Below are positions 55,658-64,000 of a DNA stretch of 64,000 bases, piece after piece. This DNA is from Synechococcus sp. KORDI-52 (lineage in GTDB: Bacteria; Cyanobacteriota; Cyanobacteriia; PCC-6307; Cyanobiaceae). The number at the start of each line of letters is the position of its first letter. Positions within the stretch are counted from its first letter, which is position 1. The translations under genes were made by a program, and so were the position numbers. Location: contig NZ_CP006271.1 of NCBI RefSeq assembly GCF_000737595.1, forward strand, positions 124,001-188,000. Reading direction: 5' to 3'. The notes beneath the pieces were generated by a model. The model was not told the origin of the DNA. It ran no database searches and worked only from the letters and a program-made list of their open reading frames with translations.

Positions 55658-58582
55658 GTGAGCAAGGAGACGCGCGACGCCACCGCTGAGGGACGTCCCT
55701 CCTACAAAGACACGCTCAACCTCCTGCAGACGGGCTTCGGCATGCGGGCCAATGCCGTGAAGCGTGAGCCCGAACTGCAGGCCTTCTGGAAGGAGCAGGG
55801 CATTGACGGCAAACTCGGGCTGAACAACAGCGGCCCGACCTTCACCCTCCACGACGGCCCGCCCTATGCCAATGGCGCCCTACACATGGGCCATGCCCTC
55901 AACAAGGTGTTGAAGGACGTCATCAATAAATATCAGGTGTTGAACGGGCGGCAGGTGCGCTACGTGCCGGGCTGGGACTGCCACGGCCTTCCGATCGAGC
56001 TCAAAGTGCTGCAGTCGATGGATCAGGAGCAGCGCAAGGCGCTGACACCGATCAAGCTGCGAAAGAAAGCCGCCGCCTACGCCCGCAAACAGGTGGATGG
56101 CCAGATGAAAGGCTTCCAGCGCTGGGGCATCTGGGCCGACTGGGAGCAGCCCTATCTGACCCTGCAAAAGCAGTACGAATCGGCTCAAATTCGGGTGTTT
56201 GGCGAGATGGTGCTCAAAGGGCACATCTACCGGGGCCTGAAACCGGTGCACTGGAGCCCGAGCTCACGCACCGCCTTGGCCGAAGCCGAACTGGAGTACC
56301 CCGACGGCCACACCAGCCCCAGCGTCTATGCCGCTTTCCCAGCGGTGGAGCTGCCGGAACGGCTGCGGGATGCGCTCAAGGCGGAGGGCCTGGAGCTGCC
56401 CACCGAGACGGGCGCCCTGGGCCAGGCCCTGCAGGTGGCGATCTGGACCACCACCCCCTGGACGTTGCCGGCCAACCTGGCGGTGTCGGTGAATGAACGG
56501 CTCGATTACGCCCTGGCGGACGACGGCGACGGCCGCCTGTTGCTGGTGGCTGCCGATCTGATCGAGACGCTGAGCGGCACCCTGGCGCGCCCACTGACCC
56601 GGCGCGCCACCGTGAAGGGCGCTCTGCTCGCCGGGCTGACCTACCGCCACCCGCTCCTGGACCGCACCAGTCCGGTGGTGATCGGGGGCGATTACATCAC
56701 CACTGAATCGGGCACAGGCCTCGTGCACACCGCCCCTGGTCACGGCGTCGACGACTTCCACACCGGCCAGAAGAACGGCCTGCCGGTGCTCTGCCCTGTG
56801 GACGAAGCCGGCAACCTCACTGACGACGCCGGGCCGTTCGCAGGCCTGAATGTGCTCAAGGATGCCAACCCCAAGATCATCGAGGCGCTGGAGTCCGCCG
56901 GGGCCCTGCTCAAGCAGGAGGCCTATGGCCACCGCTATCCCTACGACTGGCGCACCAAGAAACCCACGATCTTCAGGGCCACGGAACAGTGGTTCGCCTC
57001 CGTGGAAGGGTTCCGTCAACAGGCACTCGATGCGATCGCCGCAGTGGAGTGGACCCCTGCCTCAGGTCGAAACCGGATCGAATCGATGGTGAAGGAGCGG
57101 GGTGACTGGTGCATCTCCCGTCAACGCACTTGGGGGGTGCCGATCCCCGTCTTCTATCACCGCAGCAACGGTGAGGTGCTGCTGAACGCCGACACCCTGG
57201 CTCACATCGAAGCATTGATCGCCGAGCACGGTGCCGATGTCTGGTGGGAGAAAGACGAAGCGGATCTGCTGCCGCCCGCCCACGCCGACCAGGCCGACCA
57301 GTGGCGCAAGGGCACCGACACCATGGATGTGTGGTTCGACTCCGGCTCCAGTTGGGCTGCCGTCGCCAGTCAGCGCGACCACCTGAGCTATCCCGCAGAC
57401 CTCTACCTGGAAGGGTCCGACCAGCACCGCGGCTGGTTCCAGAGCTCCCTGCTCACCTCGGTCGCCGTGAATGGCCATGCCCCCTACAAGCGGGTGCTCA
57501 CCCATGGCTTCGCCCTGGATGAGAAAGGCCGAAAGATGAGCAAATCCCTCGGAAATGTGGTCGACCCGATGGTGATCATCGAGGGGGGCAAGAACCAGAA
57601 GCAGGAACCGCCCTACGGCGCTGATGTGTTGCGACTCTGGGTGAGCTCGGTGGATTACTCCGCCGATGTGCCGATCGGGGCCGGGATCCTGCGCCAGCTG
57701 GCGGATGTTTACCGCAAGGTGCGCAACACCAGCCGCTATCTGCTGGGCAACCTCCACGACTTCAATCCGGCAACCGACGCGATCCCCATTGCGGAGCTTC
57801 CAGTGCTGGACCGCTGGATGCTGCAGCGCACGGCCGAGGTGATGGACGACATCAAAGAAGCCTTCGACAGCTTCGAGTTCTTCCGCTTCTTCCAGTTGCT
57901 GCAGAACTTCTGCGTCACCGATCTGTCGAACTTCTACCTCGACATCGCCAAGGACAGGCTTTACGTGAGTGCCCCCGGCGACCGGCGCCGGCGCAGCTGC
58001 CAAACCGTGATGGCCCTGATCATCGAACGCCTGGCCGGACTGATCGCTCCGGTGTTGTGCCACATGGCCGAAGACATCTGGCAGAACCTGCCTTACCCCG
58101 TGGCGGAAACCTCGGTCTTCCACCGCGGCTGGCCCACGGTTCCCTCCGACTGGCGTGATCCCACGCTCAGCGCTCCGGTTCAAGAGCTGCGGGAGCTTCG
58201 GGCTGCGGTGAACAAAGTGCTGGAGGACTGCCGCGGCCGTCAGGAACTTGGGGCATCGCTTGAGGCTGCCGTGCGGATTGACGCCCGCCGTCCGGAACTC
58301 CAGGACGCTCTCTCTTGGCTGAGTGAGACGGGGGATTCCGTGGTGGATGGTCTGCGGGACTGGCTGCTGGTCTCTCAACTGCAGATTGGCGGCGAACCCT
58401 GGGCTGAAGTGCTCGCCAGCCAGGACGACGAACTCGCATCAATCGAGGTGAGCCGAGCGCGGGGGACCAAATGCGAGCGCTGCTGGCACTACGAGGGGGA
58501 TGTGGGTCAGCACCCGGAGCATCCGCACATCTGTGGTCGCTGTGTTGGCGTTCTGGAACGCCGACATCACCAGTTGGCTTGA
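55658..58582 (+). CDS. ileS: Isoleucyl-tRNA synthetase
   Basis: 974-residue class I synthetase. HIGH-type motif [11 protein letters not shown] (76-79 = HMGH), KMSKS at 626-630, and editing domain (CP1) with [13 protein letters not shown] and [16 protein letters not shown]. The zinc finger C-terminus [24 protein letters not shown] is complete. The start is GTG at 55658. The final 16 bases overlap the convergent small gene. Confidence 0.97.
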   Translation: MSKETRDATAEGRPSYKDTLNLLQTGFGMRANAVKREPELQAFWKEQGIDGKLGLNNSGPTFTLHDGPPYANGALHMGHALNKVLKDVINKYQVLNGRQVRYVPGWDCHGLPIELKVLQSMDQEQRKALTPIKLRKKAAAYARKQVDGQMKGFQRWGIWADWEQPYLTLQKQYESAQIRVFGEMVLKGHIYRGLKPVHWSPSSRTALAEAELEYPDGHTSPSVYAAFPAVELPERLRDALKAEGLELPTETGALGQALQVAIWTTTPWTLPANLAVSVNERLDYALADDGDGRLLLVAADLIETLSGTLARPLTRRATVKGALLAGLTYRHPLLDRTSPVVIGGDYITTESGTGLVHTAPGHGVDDFHTGQKNGLPVLCPVDEAGNLTDDAGPFAGLNVLKDANPKIIEALESAGALLKQEAYGHRYPYDWRTKKPTIFRATEQWFASVEGFRQQALDAIAAVEWTPASGRNRIESMVKERGDWCISRQRTWGVPIPVFYHRSNGEVLLNADTLAHIEALIAEHGADVWWEKDEADLLPPAHADQADQWRKGTDTMDVWFDSGSSWAAVASQRDHLSYPADLYLEGSDQHRGWFQSSLLTSVAVNGHAPYKRVLTHGFALDEKGRKMSKSLGNVVDPMVIIEGGKNQKQEPPYGADVLRLWVSSVDYSADVPIGAGILRQLADVYRKVRNTSRYLLGNLHDFNPATDAIPIAELPVLDRWMLQRTAEVMDDIKEAFDSFEFFRFFQLLQNFCVTDLSNFYLDIAKDRLYVSAPGDRRRRSCQTVMALIIERLAGLIAPVLCHMAEDIWQNLPYPVAETSVFHRGWPTVPSDWRDPTLSAPVQELRELRAAVNKVLEDCRGRQELGASLEAAVRIDARRPELQDALSWLSETGDSVVDGLRDWLLVSQLQIGGEPWAEVLASQDDELASIEVSRARGTKCERCWHYEGDVGQHPEHPHICGRCVGVLERRHHQLA

Positions 58583-58860
58583 GCCAGGAGGTCGTTCGGC
58601 GGCATCGGCCCAGCCAGGACAACCTCCTGGGTGGGCGATAGAGGCCCCTGCAGCAGTTCAGCCTGATTCAGGCTTGTACCCACCGGTAGGACAGAAGCGT
58701 CGGGGTCAAAGTCGGTTGGATGGGTGGTGCTGCTGCTGAATCCACGGAAGATCAGCAACTCAAACGGCACGTCCCCCACCTGACCCCGCAATCGAACGAT
58801 GCGCTGGGGCTGAAGTCGCGTGCGCTCCTCCAGGCCCTGAACCACTGCCTGGTCGGTCAT
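58567..58860 (-). CDS. Conserved hypothetical protein (DUF7734-like)
   Basis: 97 residues: [62 protein letters not shown]. The [18 protein letters not shown] stretch is like a plastid/cyanobacterial family that I recall as DUF7734; this link is from memory. It overlaps the DUF3177 gene by 1 base (TGATG-type) and is probably co-transcribed with it. Function unknown. Confidence 0.7.
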   Translation of the reverse strand: MTDQAVVQGLEERTRLQPQRIVRLRGQVGDVPFELLIFRGFSSSTTHPTDFDPDASVLPVGTSLNQAELLQGPLSPTQEVVLAGPMPPNDLLAQANW

Positions 58861-59471
58861 CAGAAATCACCCGCCACACGCCCGTAACGGGGCAGGCGCA
58901 CCAACAGCCACTGCAGCAGGCCAGCCAGATAAGCCACCAGGGCGACGTAACCCACAAAAGCGGCAACGGCCTCCGTCCACTGCCCCCCAAACAGAAAATC
59001 GAACACCGTGGCCGCCAGACCATGGATGCCCTGGGGAGCCTCGAGCCAGGTCAGGCATGCCGGGGAGTTCAGCTCTTGCATACAGCGCAAAGCGGTGACG
59101 CTCATGCCCAGGCTGAGGACTCCGAAACCACTGAACGCCCAACGCCAAACCTTCACTGCCAACGGCAGGGGTCGCCAGGACGGTTGGTCGGCCAACTCTT
59201 CATTGATGTCGACCCAGAACCAAAGACTGATCACCATCAACAGCGGTGCAACAACGGCCGTGGCGTAGCCCATGGGGCGCTGATCCGTGAGTAGCAGCAG
59301 GCTGATCGCCATCAGACTGGCCACTTTCCAGTAGATGCCGAGCAGCCGCAGCACCATCGGCTCGCGTCGCCAGGCCGACCAGATCAACAGAACCAATGGC
59401 ACACCCACGGCAAACGTGGCGGCCAGGCGATAGGTCAGCCACACCAGAGCGCGGTACGTGAACTCGTTCAC
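58860..59471 (-). CDS. DUF3177 family membrane protein
   Basis: 203 residues with about five hydrophobic segments: RLAATFAVGVPLVLLIWSAW, LLGIYWKVASLMAISLLLLTDQRPMGY, VVAPLLMVISLWFWVDINEEL, and two near the C-terminus. The pattern MVLRLLGIYWKVASLMAISLLLL matches DUF3177. GTG start at 59471. Followed with overlap by the small gene at 58567. Diverges from the FIST gene (69-bp gap). Confidence 0.78.
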   Translation of the reverse strand: MNEFTYRALVWLTYRLAATFAVGVPLVLLIWSAWRREPMVLRLLGIYWKVASLMAISLLLLTDQRPMGYATAVVAPLLMVISLWFWVDINEELADQPSWRPLPLAVKVWRWAFSGFGVLSLGMSVTALRCMQELNSPACLTWLEAPQGIHGLAATVFDFLFGGQWTEAVAAFVGYVALVAYLAGLLQWLLVRLPRYGRVAGDF

Positions 59472-59540
59472 CGAGGACTGTCACAGTGCCGCCATTATCA
59501 ACGTCCCGAGCTGAGCTCCAGGGTTGATAGGGTCCGCTTC

Positions 59541-60836
59541 ATGGCACCGTTCGCACCGTTCAATTGGTTTCGATCCGGTGGCGCTGGACCCAGTTGCCGG
59601 ACAGGGCTGTCCACGCAAGCGTCTCTGGACGAGGCAGTGCGGGATGTGATTGGGCAACTGGGTCGGCTCAGAGGCGAAGCTGATCTCACCCTTGTCTTTG
59701 CCTCAACGGGTTACGCCACCGACCTGCCACGGCTGCTACCGATGCTTCGCGCCCAGATCAGCGCGAAACATTGGATCGGATGCACCGGAGGAGGCGTGGT
59801 GGGCACCCGCGGCGACGGCAGCGCCTCGGAACTGGAACAGACGCCGGCGTTGAGCGTGACGGTGCTCTCCCTGCCGGGGGCCTCGATTGCCACCCAACAC
59901 CTGAGCACAGAGGCGCTGCCTGATCTGGATGGTGCCGCCCAGCAATGGCAGGACTGGGTTGGCACCACCCCCGAGGCAGCCCGCAGCCAGATCCTGCTGA
60001 TCGACCCCACTAGCAGTGGAGTCAATGACCTGATCAGCGGGCTGGACTACGCCTATCCGGGTGCCGAAAAAATTGGTGGCATCGCGGCACCCCACAACAG
60101 CCCGCACGGGTCGCTGCTGCTGGATGACAATGTCGCCACCGGCGCTGTGGTCTGTTCCATCGGGGGGAGCTGGCGCCTCGAAACGGTGGTGGCCCAGGGC
60201 TGCCGCCCCATCGGCCCGGTCTTCTCAATCGAGCAGGTGCGGCGCAACGTGCTGCTGGAACTGAGTGATGGCAACACCAAGGCCAGTCCCATCAATTGCC
60301 TGCAACGGGTTCTGGCCGACCTCAGCGAACGGGAGCGCGAGCTGGTGCGTCACTCGCTGTTTCTCGGCGTCGAACGCAGCAGCCTGCTGCTGAACACCGA
60401 TGGAGCAGCATCAGAAGCCAGTGCCTTCCTGATGCGCAACCTGATCGGTGTGGATCCCAGCAATGGCGCAGTGGCCGTTGCAGAGCGGGTGCGTGCCGGC
60501 CAAAACGTGCAATTTCATCTGCGCGAGGCCGCCGCCTCCGAGGACGAGGCCCTTGGCTTGCTGAAGACAGCGACGGCTGCTTCAGACGACACAGTGCATT
60601 TCGGTTTGCTGTTGGCCTGCATGGGACGGGGCCAGGGGCTGTTCGGTCGTGCCGATGGCGACATCAGCCTGGCGCGCCGACTGATGCCGAACCTGCCCGT
60701 GGCGGGAGCGTTCTGCAACGGTGAGATCGGACCCGTTGGTGGCGCGACGCATCTGCATGGCTATACCGCCTGCTGGGGCTTGCTGCGCCAGGACCCCGAC
60801 AGCTCCTCTGGCAGCGGCTCTGACAATCTCGGTTGA
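59541..60836 (+). CDS. FIST N + FIST C domain protein
   Basis: 431 residues. FIST_N: ADLTLVFASTGYATDLPRLLPMLRAQISAKHWIGCTGGGVVG, with LLIDPTSSGVNDLISGLDYAYPGAEKIGGIAAP. FIST_C: FLMRNLIGVDPSNGAVAVAERVRAGQNVQFHLREAAAS and GLLLACMGRGQGLFGR...AGAFCNGEIGPVGGATHLHGYTACWGLL. FIST domains are predicted small-ligand (amino acid) sensors. Here it is free-standing, with no kinase or methyl-acceptor part. Neighbours (trmB, IctB) give no clear hint. Confidence 0.9.
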   Translation: MAPFAPFNWFRSGGAGPSCRTGLSTQASLDEAVRDVIGQLGRLRGEADLTLVFASTGYATDLPRLLPMLRAQISAKHWIGCTGGGVVGTRGDGSASELEQTPALSVTVLSLPGASIATQHLSTEALPDLDGAAQQWQDWVGTTPEAARSQILLIDPTSSGVNDLISGLDYAYPGAEKIGGIAAPHNSPHGSLLLDDNVATGAVVCSIGGSWRLETVVAQGCRPIGPVFSIEQVRRNVLLELSDGNTKASPINCLQRVLADLSERERELVRHSLFLGVERSSLLLNTDGAASEASAFLMRNLIGVDPSNGAVAVAERVRAGQNVQFHLREAAASEDEALGLLKTATAASDDTVHFGLLLACMGRGQGLFGRADGDISLARRLMPNLPVAGAFCNGEIGPVGGATHLHGYTACWGLLRQDPDSSSGSGSDNLG

Positions 60837-60860
60837 ACCGGATCGCACCGCCTCGGAACC

Positions 60861-61565
60861 TTGCGTCAGCACGTCAATCCCCTCAGCAGCTTCTTTCAGC
60901 TGCCGCTGGAGCTCCCACCACCCGAGGAGCTGTTCCGCGTTCCTGATCAGCCGATCCACCTCGATATCGGCTGCGCCCGCGGGCGGTGCCTGCTGGGCCT
61001 GGCCGAGCGTGATCCCCACTGGAACCATCTCGGCGTTGAAATCCGCCGGCCCCTGGTGACCTCCGCCGATCGTGAGGCGCTCGCCTCGGAACACGGCAAC
61101 ATTCGGATTCTGTTCTGCAATGCCAACATCAGCCTGGAGGGGTGGATGAACGCCCTTGGACCGGACCGGTTGCAGCGGGTGTCCATCCAGTTTCCCGATC
61201 CCTGGTTCAAACGGCGGCACCGCAAACGGCGGGTCCTGCAACCGGCGCTGCTCCTGGCCATCGCAACGGCGCTCCGGCCCGGCCGCGAGTTGTTTCTGCA
61301 GAGCGATGTTCTCGACGTGATTGAGCCGATGGTGGCTCTCACCGAACTCAGCGTCTGTTTTGATCGGCCGGCGGGGGATCAGCATCCCTGGCGCGACAGC
61401 AATCCACTGCCGGTGCCCACGGAACGGGAGCGCTACGTGCTCGACCAGAACCTCCCCGTCTACCGGGTGCTGTATCGCAGGAACCAGAGTCCACTGCCTT
61501 CCTTATCAGATCTGGAACAACGCTGGCAGGAGATCGATAATCCGTCGGAAACACCCACCACCTGA
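60861..61565 (+). CDS. trmB: tRNA (guanine-N7-)-methyltransferase
   Basis: Methylates G46 of tRNAs. 234 residues: [34 protein letters not shown] is motif [23 protein letters not shown] carries the family FPDPWxKxRHxKRR motif (here [14 protein letters not shown]), and the TEFE-like end is [22 protein letters not shown]. Start is TTG at 60861. Follows the FIST gene by 24 bp and precedes the ictB-like gene by 8 bp. Confidence 0.93.
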   Translation: MRQHVNPLSSFFQLPLELPPPEELFRVPDQPIHLDIGCARGRCLLGLAERDPHWNHLGVEIRRPLVTSADREALASEHGNIRILFCNANISLEGWMNALGPDRLQRVSIQFPDPWFKRRHRKRRVLQPALLLAIATALRPGRELFLQSDVLDVIEPMVALTELSVCFDRPAGDQHPWRDSNPLPVPTERERYVLDQNLPVYRVLYRRNQSPLPSLSDLEQRWQEIDNPSETPTT

Positions 61566-61573
61566 CCCTCACG

Positions 61574-62887
61574 ATGGCCTCTGCGGACGCAACCCCGGCG
61601 GCGAGCGGTGGTCCAGTGTTGGGGCGCTGGCAGGGGCTGATCGCGCCGGCTCCGGCAGTGCTGCACCGCCTGGAAGGACTAGCGGGGATTCTCCTGCTGG
61701 TGTTGCTCACGGGTCTTCCGGTGCTCACACGCCCGGGCCTGGCTCTGGTGATTGCAGCCTGCGGCGCCCTCTGGCTGCTCTGGAGCCTCTGTAGTCCGCC
61801 CCATCGCATCGGGGCCATCTCACTGTGGCTGATGCTTTTTCTGGCCATCGCGATTGTGGCCACAGGATTTTCGCCGGTTCCGATCGCCGCCAGCAAAGGC
61901 CTGGTCAAACTGCTCAGCTACCTGGGTGTCTATGCCTTGCTCTGCAAACTGTTGCTGAGCAACGGGCGATGGTGGGACCGGCTGGTCGCCGGACTGCTGA
62001 GTGGCGGCCTGCTCAGCAGCGTTCTCGCCTTGCGTCAGCTCTATGCCTCCAGCGAGGACCTGGCCGGCTGGGCGGATCCGAATTCCATCGGCGCCGGCAC
62101 CATTCGGATCTATGGACCCCTGGGGAACCCCAATCTCCTGGCGGGTTATCTGCTGACGCTGATTCCCTTCGCAGCGATTGCTCTGCTGCGTTGGCGGGGT
62201 GTGGGAGCCCGGTTGTTGGCCGGCACCACATTGGTGCTGGCGGGAACAGCCACGCTGTTCTCCTACAGCCGTGGGGGCTGGCTTGGGATGGTGGCTGCCG
62301 GCGCCGTGCTGCTGCTGTTGCTGCTGCTGCGCTGGACCCGCCACTGGCCCCTGGTCTGGAGACGTCTGGTGCCCCTTGCCGTGTTGGTGGTTGGAGCCGC
62401 TTGTCTGGTGGTGGCGGCCACCCAGATCGATCCCATCCGCACACGCATAACCAGCCTGCTGGCGGGACGCGGAGATAGCTCCAACAATTTCCGCATCAAC
62501 GTCTGGATGGCAGCGATCCAGATGGTGCAAGACCGCCCCTGGCTGGGTATCGGCCCTGGCAATGCGGCGTTCAACAGCATCTATCCCCTGTATCAGCAGC
62601 CGAAGTTCAACGCCCTCAGTGCCTACTCCGTTCCCTTGGAGATCCTGGTGGAAACCGGCATTCCCGGGCTGCTGGCCTCCCTGGGAATGCTGGTCAGCAG
62701 CCTGCGGCAGGGACTAAAGCAACTCAACACTGACGGGCCAAGCGCCTTGGCAGCCATCGCCAGCCTCGCCGCCATAGCTGGTCTGCTGATGCAGGGCAGC
62801 ACCGACACGATCTTCTTCCGCCCCGAAGTCCAAGTGATCGGATGGTTTGCCCTGGCCACCCTGGTGAGTCGACCCGGGGAACCATGA
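61574..62887 (+). CDS. IctB-family / O-antigen-ligase-like membrane protein
   Basis: 437 residues with about ten membrane segments. The central part GPLGNPNLLAGYLLTLIPFAAIALLRW and SYSRGGWLGMVAAGAVLLLLLLLRW, then NVWMAAIQMVQDRPWLGIGPGNAAFNSIYP, fit the IctB family (once called bicarbonate transporter, related to WaaL). The large loop with RxxxW and GxG is typical of ligases. It overlaps the next gene by 4 bases (ATGA). A glycan or inorganic-carbon role cannot be told apart here. Confidence 0.85.
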   Translation: MASADATPAASGGPVLGRWQGLIAPAPAVLHRLEGLAGILLLVLLTGLPVLTRPGLALVIAACGALWLLWSLCSPPHRIGAISLWLMLFLAIAIVATGFSPVPIAASKGLVKLLSYLGVYALLCKLLLSNGRWWDRLVAGLLSGGLLSSVLALRQLYASSEDLAGWADPNSIGAGTIRIYGPLGNPNLLAGYLLTLIPFAAIALLRWRGVGARLLAGTTLVLAGTATLFSYSRGGWLGMVAAGAVLLLLLLLRWTRHWPLVWRRLVPLAVLVVGAACLVVAATQIDPIRTRITSLLAGRGDSSNNFRINVWMAAIQMVQDRPWLGIGPGNAAFNSIYPLYQQPKFNALSAYSVPLEILVETGIPGLLASLGMLVSSLRQGLKQLNTDGPSALAAIASLAAIAGLLMQGSTDTIFFRPEVQVIGWFALATLVSRPGEP

Positions 62888-63837
62888 AGCTGCTCGCAGG
62901 ATTCGATGCAGGGCAGACGCACACCCGCTGCCGCCTCAACCTCATTCGAGACGGCTTGCATCAGCCTGTCGGCGAAGGCGAGGGGCCTGGTGTCAGTCAT
63001 CTGGATGCCCCCCGTGGTGAGGACCGTTTTCTCGAGGCGATCCGCACCAGCGCGCAGCAGGCGCTTAGGGATCACCCCGATGGCGTGATCCAGGCGGCCG
63101 TTGTCGGAGCCAGCGGCATCGAACATGGCACGGCGTTGCAACAGCGCGCCGAACGGTTGGTGCGCCAGGCACTGAGCCTCGGCGATGGCGTCCGACTGGA
63201 CCATGTGCTGGTCACCGGAGACGAACGCACGGCCTTACGAGGTGCGATCCCGGAAGGTGCAGGAATCCTGGTGATCAGCGGCACGGGAATGATCATCGTG
63301 GGCCGAAACAACAGCGGCCATGAACACCGCTGTGGCGGCTGGGGATGGCTGCTGGATGGAGCCGGCTCAGCCTTTGATCTTGGCCACCAGGGCGTGCAAC
63401 TGACCCTGCGCATGGCCGATGGACGTCTGCCCGACCATCCCCTGCGGCAACTGATCTGGAATCGGATGGGATGCGACAGCCATGCAGCCGTGAAAGCCCG
63501 GGTGGTGCAGGCCGAGTTCGGCACGGCGGAGTTCGCTGCTCTGGCTCCCCTGGTGGTGGACGCGGCAAACATGGGCTGCTCAGGTGCAGAGGAGATCGTC
63601 AAGCGATCAGCAGCAGGCCTTTCGAGCGGTGTCAACACCGTGGCCCGGCGTCTTTCGCTGGTCTGCCCACTGGTGATCTGCCAGGGGGGAGCCATCACTC
63701 ATCTCATGGGTTTCCGAACGGCCGTGCAACAGAGCATCCGTCAATCGATTCCCAACGCCCGCTGGGGTGAGGCCAGGGGCGATGCCTGCCATGGCGCACT
63801 GCTGATGGCGGAGGACTTGATCGTCAGGCCACGTTGA
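62884..63837 (+). CDS. BadF/BadG / N-acetylglucosamine kinase family ATPase
   Basis: 317 residues. ASKHA-type ATP site: [76 protein letters not shown] (phosphate-2/GGWG motif of GlcNAc kinases). ATG at 62884 overlaps the IctB gene by 4 bases. glmM is next, on the other strand, so an amino-sugar kinase is plausible (inference). Confidence 0.82.
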   Translation: MKLLAGFDAGQTHTRCRLNLIRDGLHQPVGEGEGPGVSHLDAPRGEDRFLEAIRTSAQQALRDHPDGVIQAAVVGASGIEHGTALQQRAERLVRQALSLGDGVRLDHVLVTGDERTALRGAIPEGAGILVISGTGMIIVGRNNSGHEHRCGGWGWLLDGAGSAFDLGHQGVQLTLRMADGRLPDHPLRQLIWNRMGCDSHAAVKARVVQAEFGTAEFAALAPLVVDAANMGCSGAEEIVKRSAAGLSSGVNTVARRLSLVCPLVICQGGAITHLMGFRTAVQQSIRQSIPNARWGEARGDACHGALLMAEDLIVRPR

Positions 63838-64000
63838 GATGGTCCTCTGCAACAGCGGCCAGATGCCCCGTCCAATGCTCGACAGCTGCTGATTGCTCCG
63901 CTTCCACCATCACCCGCAGCACAGGCTCCGTGCCGCTGGCTCGCACCAGAATGCGACCGGTCTCGCCCATCGACTGCTCCGCCGAGGCAATGGCGTCGGT
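63824..64000 (-). CDS. glmM: Phosphoglucosamine mutase, C-terminal end (runs out of window)
   Basis: The last 58 codons are visible: [30 protein letters not shown], the RASGTEPxxRVMVEA phosphate-binding motif of GlmM, which interconverts GlcN-6-P and GlcN-1-P for cell-wall sugars. The rest lies beyond 64000. It overlaps the convergent kinase gene by 14 bp. Confidence 0.85.
   Translation of the reverse strand, partial: TDAIASAEQSMGETGRILVRASGTEPVLRVMVEAEQSAAVEHWTGHLAAVAEDHLNVA

Overview
The window looks like chromosomal DNA of a marine picocyanobacterium of the Synechococcus subcluster 5.1 type. The evidence is GC-rich, tightly packed genes; a psbA for D1, psbO, a crtR-type carotene hydroxylase, ferredoxin-type glutamate synthase, LL-diaminopimelate aminotransferase, an MPBQ methyltransferase for tocopherol/plastoquinone, Ycf20 and Ycf66 proteins, and RNase E ending in the cyanobacterial Arg-rich peptide. 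The genus and subcluster are inferred from gene content only.

Layout. 1-3.6 kb: the 3' part of a CbiG-CobJ fusion (cobalamin), two exported proteins, tRNA-Pro(CGG), lipA, a YciI-like protein. 3.6-10.4 kb: glutamate synthase, diverging from a secreted NAGPA-domain protein and an A-type Fe-S carrier-like protein. 10.4-15.2 kb: the str operon rpsL-rpsG-fusA-tuf followed by rpsJ, with hairpins before rpsL and between rpsG and fusA and a strong terminator after tuf. 15.2-18.3 kb: Lon-N protein, MPBQ methyltransferase, pheA, DUF1997 protein. 18.2-23.7 kb: a minus-strand block with a fused radical SAM protein, rne and rnhB. 23.8-26.2 kb: dapL, clpS, CPBP protease. 26.4-29.3 kb: a radical SAM gene head-to-head with psbA, whose leader has two compact hairpins and which ends in a clear terminator. 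29.4-32.9 kb: FUSC protein, Asp/Asn hydroxylase, cupin, aroC. 32.9-38.1 kb (minus): basic-tailed RHH-like protein, KDPG-aldolase-like protein, ftsH, sat, psbO. 38.2-44.3 kb: coaBC, tRNA-Ala(CGC), small conserved genes, NDH-2, and a pyrB/mpg operon.

44.3-51.75 kb is an AT-rich island unlike the rest. It holds a methyltransferase gene and a tandem family of three TPR-glycosyltransferase fusion genes. One intact DUF6165 gene, one decayed DUF6165 copy and a short DUF6165 3' fragment lie between them. The repeated unit appears to be [TPR-glycosyltransferase + DUF6165], reshuffled by recombination. This is the most interesting part of the window and is probably a surface-glycan or glycoprotein diversification locus (inference).

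51.8-64 kb returns to normal GC-rich core: queuosine-precursor transporter family protein, a 47-residue membrane protein, creatininase family protein, gatC, crtR, tRNA-Leu(UAG), ycf66, ileS, two conserved small proteins, a FIST-domain protein, trmB, an IctB/O-antigen-ligase-like membrane protein, a BadF/GlcNAc-kinase family protein, and the 3' end of glmM. No CRISPR array, insertion sequence, prophage or rRNA was seen.
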